The notes under the pieces were generated by a model. It did no database searches, was not told where the DNA came from, and saw nothing but the letters and a program-made list of their open reading frames with translations. Source: Pyrrhoderma lamaoense (taxonomy: Eukaryota > Basidiomycota > Agaricomycetes > Hymenochaetales > Hymenochaetaceae). From it: a stretch of DNA of 64,000 nucleotides. Within the stretch, counting starts at the first letter, position 1, and the number at the start of each line of letters is the position of its first letter. The stretch spans positions 47,569-111,568 of the forward strand of contig NBAZ01000036.1 in NCBI GenBank assembly GCA_002794735.1, written 5' to 3'. This document shows positions 23,841 to 34,054 of the stretch, piece after piece. The translations under genes were made by a program, and so were the position numbers.

Positions 23841-25529
23841 ATGGCTTCCCCCTTCGTCTCAATCCCTTCTGCTTTTGACCCAACTGCTCCAAGGTTTGAT
23901 GGGTCAAAACCTACCTCTCTACTTCGCTTTTTGGATGAGGTTTACAGTCTGGCAGCTCTGGCATACCCTAAAGACCTTAGCCAACTCAAAAGGCTGCTTG
24001 GAAGGTATGTGAATTATGATGTCAAAGAGCTATGGGAATGCCTCCCCCAGTGGCAGGACCCCTCTTCTACACCGCAGGAGCTTCGAATGGCCATCCTGGG
24101 CCTTTAACCTGAGCTAGATAAGAGCTCCAGACACTCCTTTGGCGCGCTGGAAGCCCTTCTCAAAGCCTCAGCTTCTTCTGACTTCAGGTCCCCCATGGAG
24201 CTTGCTGGGTACAATAGGGACTTCCTACAGCTAAGTACCTCTCTTCTGGCTCAGAATCTAATCTCCCCTATGCAGACTGGCTCGCTCTACATGCAGGGCT
24301 TGCCCCAGTCTTTTAGGAAAGAGGTTGAGTACCAGCTGCAGCTCCAGGACCCTTATTATGACCCAGAAGCTTCATACGGCATGCCTGAGGTCCAGAAAGC
24401 GGCAGGCTATGTCCTGGACATGCTGTCTACCCAAACACTCAAGAATCAGGGCCATCCGAGCCGGCCGAAGCGTCCTTTACCTCCAATCTCTCCTCCTATT
24501 TCTCATGCCTCTCCTCAGCCTACTCCCCCCACTTCTACTCCTCATAGCGCGATGACCATGCATCGGACGGACTCCAAACCTTTTCCAGTAGCCTCCCCTG
24601 ATTCCACAGATTCATCTGAAAGTGGTTTGAGCGATTCAGATGAAGATTTGGACGAGGAATTGCGAGTAGAAGAGGAGGCTCTCTACCAGGCCAGGAAAAG
24701 GTTGCAAGTACTGCTTGCCAACAGAGCAGCTCGCCAGGAAGCCCACCTGGAACCCCCCAAACCTATTCCCCCTCCTCTTCAGACCTTATTCGCCCATCTG
24801 CCACAGTCTCAGCCGCCTCCAGGTAGTTCTGGGGAAGCTATCTCAAAGAAGGTCTCATGGGCCACCCCAGCTCATACCTCTTTTCCCTCAGCTCTTCCCC
24901 CTGCCTCAGATCGCTTCGGCCGGGCTCGGTACCCCTGCTACTATGCATCCAGTCATTCTACTGACTTGTCCCAGGCCCCAAGCAGCTCCTCTCTCAAGAA
25001 AACCCTCAGAAAATGCGTCCAAGAACACCCCATGTCTCTTACCACCTCCAAAGCCTCATACCACTCTCCTGGCTCACCCAGGCCCCCAACCACCTTCTGT
25101 GCCCTTCCAGCCGGCACCAGTGCTTCCACAAGCCCCTACACGAGCACCCCTAGCCAACAGATGCTAGAAGAGGACTCTGAGGCGCTCATAAGCACCCTTG
25201 ACATGCCACATGCCCATCAGATGGCATCATGTCCTCCCCCACCTCTACACCTCTCTCAAAGGCCTTGGACGGCTCGGTCGAAGCTGGGACACCCTTGGAC
25301 AAGTCTGAACTACTCTTGGACGAAGTACAAAGGCCCTTGGATCAGCCAATCTTGCAGAATTGGCCTCTCTCTCCTGGTACCTCTCCCAAACCTACCCCCT
25401 CATCTCTCCATCTCTCTACACCTCTGGTCAACCCCAGGCTGCCCCCTGAGCAGTCTGTTAACTTCATTGGACCCCTGGCTCACTACTCTAGCCGCCTGGG
25501 CGCTCCAAATCACCGAACTCCGCCACTAG
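23841..25529 (+). pseudogene. Gag-like capsid protein of the LTR element, with an internal stop
   Basis: One frame runs from ATG 23841 to 25529 (563 codons), interrupted only by TAA at 24105-24107. The N-terminal part has the gag-like layout PRFDGSKP...LLRFLDEV, followed by helical text (LLAQNLISPMQTG, GLPQSFRKEVEYQL), then a Pro/Ser-rich acidic region. Near 25170-25230 the protein-like reading appears to move to another frame (KALDGSVEAGTPLDKSELL), suggesting an additional frameshift. No CCHC zinc knuckle is visible. A leaky stop is possible, but a degenerating copy is simpler. It would form virus-like particles if functional. Confidence 0.65.
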
Positions 25530-25867
25530 GTCCTCTACAATGGCTGCCAAGTCATACCAGGCCCCCAGACTGATCTATTGGACCTTCCCCCTTTTCCCCT
25601 TTCGCAAAAATACCCCTTTTTACTTATTTAACCTCATATCTCATTAGCTCTTACTTCTATCTTGACTTATGCACTCTTATTCTGGCCGCTTTTAAAGTCT
25701 TTTGACTCCTTTCGGCCCATCTCTTCTTATGCTCTATGCCATATGCCCCCCCCCATCTTATATGCTTTATTCTCTTATTTCTTATTATCCCCTTCGCATT
25801 CCCCCTTTCCTATGACACCCCCTGATTACAGGACAAGTGGGGACACTTGTGCTAAAGTTCCCGGGGA

Positions 25868-26601
25868 TGTAGGACCAGCTAAGTGTTTGGCTGGTCGTAG
25901 TGCATTTATAATGCACTTTCTAACTCGCCCGAGAAGTCCATTGTTACTACTCGGCCGCGCGCCTCGTTCATTTCTCTTACTATTTAGCTTCACTTTCTAC
26001 TCTTACTCGAGGCTAGGGCTCGTTTATACGACCCCCTCGTTTCTGATAGCTTGAACCCTTCGTCCAGCGGCATATAGCCACCTGGGCACCATGCTTTCCT
26101 TATTATCTAACCTTTATCTCGCGTTTTGCTATATAAGCCTCCAGACTTGAGGCCGTAGTAAATCAGTTAGTTCCCAGTTAATCCCCAGTCTATTCACCCC
26201 CCCCCGAGTAGCTCTCTACTAGTCTCCTGTACTCTTTATCTACTTCTCAGCTGCTTTATTAGGCTGCCCGGGCGCGCTCGTAACGCTCTGACCGTACTGC
26301 AAGCCGTCCGGGCGGACTGAAATACATACACTTTTACCTCAAACTACAGCCTCGGTCGGCTCTGTTCGATACGTTTCTACTACTTTAACTGGTCTGTGAA
26401 GTCTCAGCTCGCCTCGAGGTCTCTATCAGTCTCTACGGTCCGACCGAGATCTCGGCCGGACGGCCGAGGTCGAGTATCTCGCTATTTAGCCCCCAAATCT
26501 TAGCCTGAGCATCGTGTCTGGTGTAGGCAGACTCTAAACCCCACGTCCTCGCCACTAAATACGACACCAAGGTCAAAATCTGACCAGAAGTTTAGTTTTC
26601 A
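25868..26601 (+). repeat. 3' LTR of the gag-only element
   Basis: 734 bp, nearly identical to the 5' LTR. The differences seen are a shorter C run near 26196-26205 and a few substitutions close to the 3' end (GACCAGAAGTTT here, GACCAAAAGCTT in the 5' LTR). Its end at 26601 lies only 134 bp upstream of the start codon of array copy 7, so it has replaced or displaced that gene's upstream region. Confidence 0.9.
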
Positions 26602-26734
26602 ACTGCATCATGTTTTCATCTTTAAATCACAATCAGCAGTTGCAGTGTATATAAATCAACTAATATTACGAAGTCTCCCTGTCGCACTCACATACTTTGA
26701 CAACTTCCCTCGATCTACTCCTCTTTTCACAGAA

Positions 26735-29148
26735 ATGTCTCTTTTTGAATACGTAGACTACGTATCAGATACCCTGCAAGATTTATTCATCGAACAATGT
26801 ATACAAGTGACTATTTGTTCGCTCCTTGTTTATGATACAGGTATGCTCCTTCATCATCTATGATTGGAATTAATCTAATGTAGCTTAGTGCTGACTATGG
26901 ATAAAGAAGTAAGTCTATATGATAATAAGAAAACATGGTAAGTGAAAACTAAACTTTTGGTCAGATTTTGACCTTGGTGTCGTATTTAGTGGCGAGGACG
27001 TGGGGTTTAGAGTCTGCCTACACCAGACACGATGCTCAGGCTAAGATTTGGGGGCTAAAAAGCGAGATACTCGACCACGGCCGTCCGGCCGAGATCTCGG
27101 TCGGACCGTAGAGACTGATAGAGACCTCGAGGCGAGCTGAGGCTTCACAGACCAGTAAAAGTAGTAGAAACGTATAGAACAGAGCCCCGACCGAGGCTGT
27201 AGTTTGAGGTAATAGTGTATGTATTTCAGTCCGCCCGGACGGCTTGCGGTACGGTCAGAGCGTTGCGAGCGCGCCCGGGCAGCCTAATAAAGCAGCAGAG
27301 AAGTAGATAAAGAGTACAGAAGACTAGTAGAGAGCTACTCGGGGGGGGGGGTGTAGAAAGATAGCGACCGAGAGGAGTAGCTAGGAATTGATTGATCAAC
27401 TACGGCCTCAAGTCTGGAGGCTTATATAGCAAAACGCGAGATAAGGGTTAGATAATAAGGAAAGCATGGAGTCCAGGTGGCTATATGCCACTGGACGAAG
27501 GGTTTAAGCTATCAGAAACGAGGGGGTCGTATAAACGAACCCTACCCTCGTGTAAGAGTAGAAAGTGAAGCTAAATAGTAAGAGAAGTGAAGGAGGCGCG
27601 CGGCCGAGTAGTAGCAATGGACTTCTCGGGCGAGTTAGAAAGTGCATTATAAATGCACTACGACCGGCCAAACACTTAGCTGGTCCTACAGTAAGACTGA
27701 CATTGTTTTTGTTAGATCAAATATTTCTGGGTTAGTCTATACTCGCGAACCAATGTCCTCTGGCTAACAATGCCGTAGACAAAAAAGTGGTATAGACCAA
27801 CACATATCCTCTTCTTCGTTGTCAGCTCATATTTATTGCTGCTCAAATCAATATCTGATGGTGACCTGTAGAATCGCTACATCGGAATATTTGGAGCCAT
27901 ATCTAGACTATTTCGTGAGTCTTGCCTAGAGCCAAGATAGTTCTACTCATCTAACATGTCACAGTCCAAACACTGGGAACAACAATTGAAATGTATGCAT
28001 AAATGCAATTCGTACTGAAGTAGCTACTGACTGATACATTGTTTGCTTTTAGATGTGAGTACTGGTGTGTTTTCAACTCTGAAACCAACTAATGTACTTT
28101 TGTTTAAGGCTCTTATTCAGCCTGGGCCACCTCTATATCAGGTGAGTCCATTTGTTTCTACATTTAGCCCGATAACATATATTTATCATCAAAACAGATA
28201 TTTTTATTGAAGTTGTGATTGATTGTAAGAGCTTTGTATACTTGTGACTAGAAACGACTAAATAGGAGTATAGACATTTTGACGCTGCGACTTCTTGCAC
28301 TTTGGAATAAAAGTATGTAGATTGGACTCTGATTGCACAATTCTCTGACTCTAGTAGGCAAATCATTATCTGTCACTCTCTACTCACTTATTATTTGCGA
28401 GGCGATCGCCAAATTTGCACTCATGGGTATGGGGAATAGTGTAAAACAAGGCATGTTTTAGTATACTCTTTGAGATGACGAGATGTTGAGGCTAATCCAA
28501 TAAAGGTCAAGAATCTGCTCTCACACAACAATATGTAATGTGCGGTACAGACTCCGCCAACTTAGAGCGTGCAGTTCACTTTCAATTTATTGACTGGTGA
28601 GATTCTGTTACTCATATAGTAATATATACTAATATGGACTTCTATAACAGGGTGATAACGGCAGCTGTTGGATTCATTCTTCTGTCTTTAGCACTTTTTA
28701 AAACGATTGAGCATTGGAGGTTGTCAGGTCTACGAGGATCTAGTCTTATAAACATAATTATCAAGGATCAGATCATCTATTATCTTATGTATGCTGACTA
28801 ATCCATTCTACAAGCACGGATTGAAATTGACCAAGGAATCGATGAAGGGTTGTATTTTGTAGCGCAATAAACGTCGCCGAGTCAAGAATCAACTTCTTTG
28901 GATCATTTTCTGTAGAGAAGACGGGAGTACCCAGTCTTCTCGGCAACCCTGGCTTCCTATGCCTCTTTGGAAGTCGCATGTTCCTAAATTTGAAAGAAGC
29001 CGGAGATCTTGGAGTAAATGAAGGAACAGGATTTTCAAGTAATAATAGTCCAGCTAGTACCGTCAGTGGACTTCACTTCGCTGCTCCAGCCAGCTCTTTA
29101 CTAAGTATGAGAAGCACACAAATATCGAAGTCTCAGTTGGTGAACTGA
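26735..29148 (+). CDS. DUF6533-type multi-pass membrane protein, array copy 7, with LTR in an intron
   Basis: Starts at ATG 26735 (MSLFEYVDYVSDTLQD; helix 1 VTICSLLVYDT). The 20-nt micro-exon is 26889-26908 (LTMDKE) and the 15-nt one is 27716-27730 (IKYFW). The intron between them is 807 nt because a 748-bp LTR with a 5-bp duplication sits inside; without it the intron would be 54 nt, the normal size in this family. Later exons are open: ITAAVGFILLSLALFKTIEHW near 28652-28785, KDQIIYYLMY, and a last exon with FCSAINVAESRINFFGS and MFLNLKEAGDLGV ending at TGA 29146-29148. Splice sites are unchanged, so a normal product is possible if the long intron is removed. Expression may be altered by this LTR and by the element just upstream. 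Confidence 0.72.
26943..27690 (-). mobile_element. Solo LTR (copy E) inside intron 2 of array copy 7
   Basis: Starts TGAAAACTAAACTTTTGG and ends GCTGGTCCTACA. It is flanked by perfect 5-bp target duplications GTAAG (26938-26942 and 27691-27695). It is 748 bp, close in sequence to the LTRs of the full element but in opposite orientation. It brings its own GT and AG dinucleotides and a TATA box on the antisense strand. Confidence 0.92.
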
Positions 29149-29154
29149 CCTTTT

Positions 29155-29749
29155 TTTTATAGACTCAGAGACTCAAACCGATCCCCAGGCGAGCCACCCC
29201 AACTTTCCGGCGTAGTGAATGAATTATATTGATAGCGAGATTATTGAAGATGTTCCTATCAACTTCGTTTAAAGGGTATGACAGTGCTGGAGTCGGTGAT
29301 GAAGACAGCAAGAGAGGATGAGGGAAAGGAGGACTTCGAATGTAGAGTTGGAAGAAGTAGATAACTAATATTCGATAGTCCCTCTTCTTAGGGAATACCC
29401 TTTTTGTGTATATTATCTTATGGATATGAATATTGTATGAGCATGACTCCAAAAGTCTTGTAGATGAAAAGAGGAATATAAGAATGTAAATTGAGGGTTA
29501 CAATATTCTGGCTAATATATCATTGGACTCTATTCCGCAATTCCAGTCAGCACCCCTCTCCAAGTACAATACAAGTAGTACAAAGCGTCTCAACTCGAGT
29601 TAGTTACTCCCCCTTCTAGACCCAGAGACTCGAACTGATGCTCAAGCAAGCTACTTGATCACAGGAGATGCTGTAGATAACTCCCTATGATATTGGGTCA
29701 ACTGCTTGTAGTATTATAGGCTTTGACGAAAAAGACAACGGTATCGCAT
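29155..29749. repeat. 3' flank of copy 7, duplicated downstream block
   Basis: Starts with TATAGACTCAGAGACTC and a CCGATCCCCA(G/A)GCGAG core shared with the 3' flank of copy 8 (about 34075-34110). Its later part matches 20210-20540. A second, partial echo of its first lines occurs at about 29615-29660 (CCCAGAGACTCGAACTGATG). No gene. Confidence 0.55.
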
Positions 29750-31880
29750 TCCGCGCGCGCGTGGGTCTTAGTCTGTATGTTCGATTATCTGAGTATCCGT
29801 TCAATCCAGTTCGCTTCATTCTTTTCGTATTTTCCAATATATATTCTGGGGTTACCCTAACGGAAGGGCGGGAGGTAACAAGTAGTAAACAGCTCCTAAT
29901 GTTCAGAGAAATGGGCGAAGAAGGGGTCGTGCGTCCCGTGCCAAATCAAGTTTGATCTCGGGATCCCCCAGAGAATGAGGCCGAAGTTAGAATCTGTAGA
30001 TACGTTACATTGCGGTCACGGAGAAAAAAGTTTTTCAATAATCTACAAAAAAAGTGTAACAGGGGAAGGGGGTTGGAGGTGAGTACGTATAGTATAGCAA
30101 TAGGGCGCAATCTAAAAAGTGAAAAAGCGGGGGTGATATAAAAAGATGGGAGTAATAGATAGCGGATAACGAATAAACTATATGAAAACAAGCTGGGATT
30201 AGGTTAAGAAGGTAAGGTGACAGAACAAAGAAAACACAAGCCAAGAACAGGCAACAAGTTTTAATTAATTAGCAAAAAACATTGTTTTTGGATGAGGAGG
30301 TCGGCAAGGGAAGAGTTAATTAGTTTTTGATGAATCTGAGCGCAAAACAGAAACGATACAGACAGCTGCCAGAGTACGCATAGCATAGCATAAGCACCTA
30401 GAAAAGTACGAGGAGTGACAAGAATAGGATGTGTAAGACGAGAGTACAAGTTTGGGAAAGAGCAATAAAAGAGGAGTGGATAAGGAACCAACAAGATGAA
30501 AGAAAGAAGTAGAGGGAAGCGAAAAGCCGAGTTTGTTCTTGAGAAGAGTGGAACGGTAAAAAGAAAGGAAAAAGATTCAGCAGGATTAAGTATAATAAAG
30601 GTCCCACTATTTTCATGTGTATGAAGGACAAAACAAATCGCAAGAATCAAAAGGCAATCATTGATACACTTACCCTTATTCTCACTGCTTGTATTCGCAC
30701 TAGCATAAAACTCCACAGATCCCTCGGAGTCAGCCTTCATTGTCGGCCCTCCTTCCTTACAGCTCGCAGGACTGGTATCAATACATCTACCTGCAACGCA
30801 TTGATGACTTGGGTCGTTTCTTCGACTAACCGACGGACCCGGAGGTCTTGCACGATTACTTGACGGTGAATATGTAAGTGTGCAAATATGTGTGTATGAG
30901 TGTGCATAGTTTCTATGGACGTTCAGGACGTTGTGTTATGGGGATGTAGTGGGTTGTGATGGGTGGGTGTTAGAGAAGGGAGGAAAGAGAAGGCGGGTTG
31001 ATAAATCTTAGACGAAAATGAAGGAGAGAGAGAAGAATGATAAGAGGGAAAGATAGGGAGTGTAAAGGAGGGTATAGCGAGATATGGAAGTAAAGATATG
31101 GGAAGAAGGTTCATGAGAAATGGGTGGGATTCACGCGTAAAAGAGAAAGACATGAGGAAAAGAAAACTCATAAAATGTGTGTTGAAGTATGAGGCGATAT
31201 GAAGAGACTCGTGATTAACGTATACAAGGGGAATGCCATAAGTAAGTCCAAGCATATACGTGTGTCGTATGATGTGGGAGAACAAGGAGCATGAGGAATC
31301 GAAGAACGCCGAACGGAATTGAAAAGAAAACCAGACGTCAGCAAAACGGTACATCATCCAACCCCATTTCAGCCATTTGTATCTAAAATAGACAGTCCTT
31401 TCACCGCATCATTCTCGTTAAGCAACACACCATAATCCCTAGCGATCTTCATACTTTTATCCGTCAAGATTAGCATCTTCGTATCAAGCCCAAGACCACT
31501 TTCATTACAAGACTTTTAAGCCCAAGCGAGGTGAGAGATTCGGTGCTGACACCTACAATGGATGTGTCGAGCTCTAGGAATGAGCGGCAGATGAAGGTGA
31601 AGACCCTGATGTCTGGTGTACGTTTTGGACGGGGAAAATAAGTTTCACAAGTATTTTAGATAGAGAAGGATAGTAGAATACGCCAAAATTTTAGTGCGTC
31701 CCCATCCTCTAACAGCACGACGTTCACAGCTCAAGGGCAAGATTACTGAGGCGGAATGGAGAGAAATGGAGCGAGGGGTATCGTCCAAGCTTACAAGGAG
31801 AACGGAACAATCACCTAAGGTAGAAGAAGTGTCCAGCATTCTCTATGAGAGCTGTTCGAATGCCACCTTAGAAGGTTGAT
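29750..31880. repeat. Spacer repeat R2, long copy upstream of array copy 8
   Basis: Diverged counterpart of 21000-22160. Both ends align by eye, while about 30030-31080 has no counterpart in the shorter copy. That extra part contains the peroxiredoxin exon fragment. Long minus-strand open frames here are not shared between the copies and are not called as genes. Confidence 0.55.
30674..30863 (-). pseudogene. Decayed peroxiredoxin 3'-exon fragment
   Basis: Read on the minus strand from 30863, this matches the third exon of the peroxiredoxin gene at the right end of the window. Matching pieces are [35 protein letters not shown] and AATAAGG followed by GTAAGTG. The centre (the [13 protein letters not shown] part, which contains the resolving Cys) is scrambled by a small deletion and substitutions. 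The first two exons are not found nearby. The retained donor GTAAGT after AATAAGG indicates a DNA-level copy, not a spliced retrocopy. It is not functional. Confidence 0.8.
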
Positions 31881-32425
31881 AGGATCGACTGCACGATTCA
31901 CGGCAGCAGATGATATTTTACTTCTTCTGCACCCTTTACATATCATATGCATGTACCTATTAGTCTACGCAAGTAGATTCCTTAATGCCTTCTCTTAAAC
32001 ACCACCCTGTGCTTAGATATCGAAAGTTCAAAATTAACTATAACATCAGATACTCTTGCAAATTATATGGCTAAGCCGTAAAACACTGATCCAGGTCCAT
32101 CATTCAGCACACTCAGAATCCATGTCAAATACGGGAGTTTCATTATAACAAAAGCATTGATGAAATGATAATGGCCCCAGTAACTTGAATCAACTCATTC
32201 AGATGTGGATGCCTCTTCTACTATACGCATCTTTTTATTACTCAAAAATAGTTGAAACATATCTGTGTCAGATCATGATTCCACCGTCCACCGTTAGATG
32301 ACAAACAGTGACTATAACATATATTAACTAACTACTGTTTCGAACTTCCCCCACCCCATTGTCTTTACAGCCACGTCGACACAGTTCTCCCACCATATCT
32401 ACTTCGTCCTTTACCTTCACAAATA
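31881..32425. repeat. Upstream spacer of array copy 8, duplicated block
   Basis: Contains the shared text GGTTGATAGGATC and AAAGCATTGATGAAATGATAA, also found before copy 6 (18284-18311). It ends in a CA/CT-rich leader before ATG 32426. No gene. Confidence 0.5.
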
Positions 32426-34054
32426 ATGTCAACTGCTGAGTTTGTAGACGAGGTATCGTTTTTTCTGCAAGAGAATTTCATTGAGCAGTGCATACAAGTG
32501 GCTATCTGTTCAATCCTCGTTTATGACGCAAGTTTGTTTTTTCATCACCCATACTCGAGTTATAACTAATGCAAATCAGTGTTAACTATGGACAGAGAAG
32601 TAAGTTGAACTGGAACCGGAAGAAATACAACAATTCTAACGAGTTTTTTCAGATCAAGTATTTCTGGGTTCGTCTATTCTCATGGCGCTCTTCTCTGGCT
32701 AACAATCATCACAGACAAAAAACTGGTATATACTGACACATATCCTCTTCTTTGTTGTCAGTACCTGAATTTTTCTCCCGTTTATATTAACTGATAGTGA
32801 CCTTCAGAATCGTTATATCGGTATATTCGGAGCTGTCTCCAACCTACTGCGTAAGCCTCACGCAATACCTAGATAGTATAACTGTTTCAACGTTCTATAG
32901 CCCAATCTTTAGTATCAACAAGTACATCGTATGCATATCTAGTACTCACATTGAATTAGTTTCTTACATTTCTCTTAGGTTTAAGTACTAATATCTTTGA
33001 ATCTTTGAATCTGGCTGATATGATTCACTTTAAGGCACTTATTCAATTTGGGTTGCCTCTATATCAGGTAGGTATATTCTTTACTATACCCTAGCTGATA
33101 ATATGCTGCTGAATCCAAAACAGATGTTTTAAATGAAGTTATTATCGATTGTGAGAGTTTCTCATAGTTTAGTCTATACATATCTAATAAAGGTTGTAGA
33201 CGTTCTGACACTGCGAGTACTCGTACTTTGGAGTAAAAGTGAGTACTTTATACTTCTATTATGATACTTCCTGACGATAATAGGCAAACCATTATCAATT
33301 ACTCTCTATTCTCTCATTATCTGTGAGGCTGTCGCAAAATTTGTAATTATGGGTATGGGGAATGCAGCGGAGCAAGGTATGGTTTAGTATACTCTTTTGA
33401 GATGCACTGAAGCTGATCCAGTAAAGTTCAAGCAATAGCCCTCACGGGAGGACTAGTAGCATGTACTTCATATAGTGTTCATTTACAGCGCACGGTTTAC
33501 TTTCTTTTCATCGATTGGTAAGACTCTGTCACTCGTACGAAATCATGCACTCATATGATCGATATGAAGGGTAATAATAGCGGCCATTGGCTTCATTCTT
33601 TTGTCTCTAGCCCTTTACAAGACAATTGAGCATTGGAGATTGTCGGGTCCAAAAGGGTCTAACCTTGTGAACTTGATGATCAAGGACCAAATTATATATT
33701 ACCTTATGTATGTATAATAATGCTTTCGAAATTAAAAATCAGAACTGATGAAAGGAATGATGAAGAATTATATTTTGTTGCGCAATTAACATTGCTAACT
33801 CAAGGATCAACTATCTTGGACAATTTTCTCTAGAGAAGTCGGCTATCCTTAGTCTTCTCGGAAATCCTGGTTTCCTATGTCTCGTTGGAAGTCGCATGTT
33901 TCTGAATCTGAAAGAAGCCGGAGATGTTGAAATAAATGAAGGAACAGGTATTGCAAGTAACAACATCCCATTCAATACTATCAGTGGTCTTCACTTCGCT
34001 GCTCCAGCCATCTCCTCCACAAGTACGAGAAGCAATGTGCCCTCTAAGTCTTAG
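32426..34054 (+). CDS. DUF6533-type multi-pass membrane protein, array copy 8
   Basis: Starts at ATG 32426 (MSTAEFVDEVSFFLQEN; helix 1 VAICSILVYD). The 20-nt micro-exon encodes LTMDRE and the 15-nt one IKYFW; then THILFFV and NRYIGIFGAV follow. The helix exon near 33570-33710 reads AAIGFILLSLALYKTIEHW and then KDQIIYYLMY. The last exon gives FCCAINIANSRINYLGQ and MFLNLKEAGDVEINEGTG and ends at TAG 34052-34054, slightly earlier than in copy 7. It is most similar to copies 6 and 7, in line with their shared flanks. No lesion was seen in the exons that could be fixed. Confidence 0.72.

Larger units (their letters stand above)
22647..26601 (+). mobile_element. Non-autonomous (gag-only) LTR retrotransposon
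   Basis: Two direct LTRs (22647-23383 and 25868-26601) bound a 2.48 kb interior with a gag-like frame but no room for, or trace of, protease, reverse transcriptase, RNase H or integrase. Directly after the 5' LTR, TGGAGCTCACCGCGAG (from 23386) is placed as a tRNA primer-binding site. A purine-containing stretch ending CCCGGGGA abuts the 3' LTR as polypurine tract, preceded by the hairpin ACAAGTG-GGGA-CACTTGT (25833-25850). A 4-bp target duplication ACTG is seen at 22643-22646 and 26602-26605. The LTRs differ at few sites outside a C homopolymer, so insertion is recent. The layout suggests a Ty3-like non-autonomous element that would depend on an autonomous relative for its enzymes. Confidence 0.85.

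Noticed and set aside
24325..25573. Additional plus-strand frames within the retroelement as pol genes
   Set aside because: No reverse transcriptase, RNase H, protease or integrase motif is present; the frames are Pro/Ser-rich shadows or a frameshifted continuation of gag.
30261..30740. 159-codon minus-strand open frame
   Set aside because: Its first residues are the peroxiredoxin fragment read past its splice donor; the rest is repeat sequence not conserved in the other R2 copy.
4670..34054. Interpretation of the array as STE3 mating pheromone receptors
   Set aside because: The N-terminal YD...LT.DKE...FW...NRY order fits DUF6533, and no CaaX-ending pheromone precursor frame was recognised nearby.
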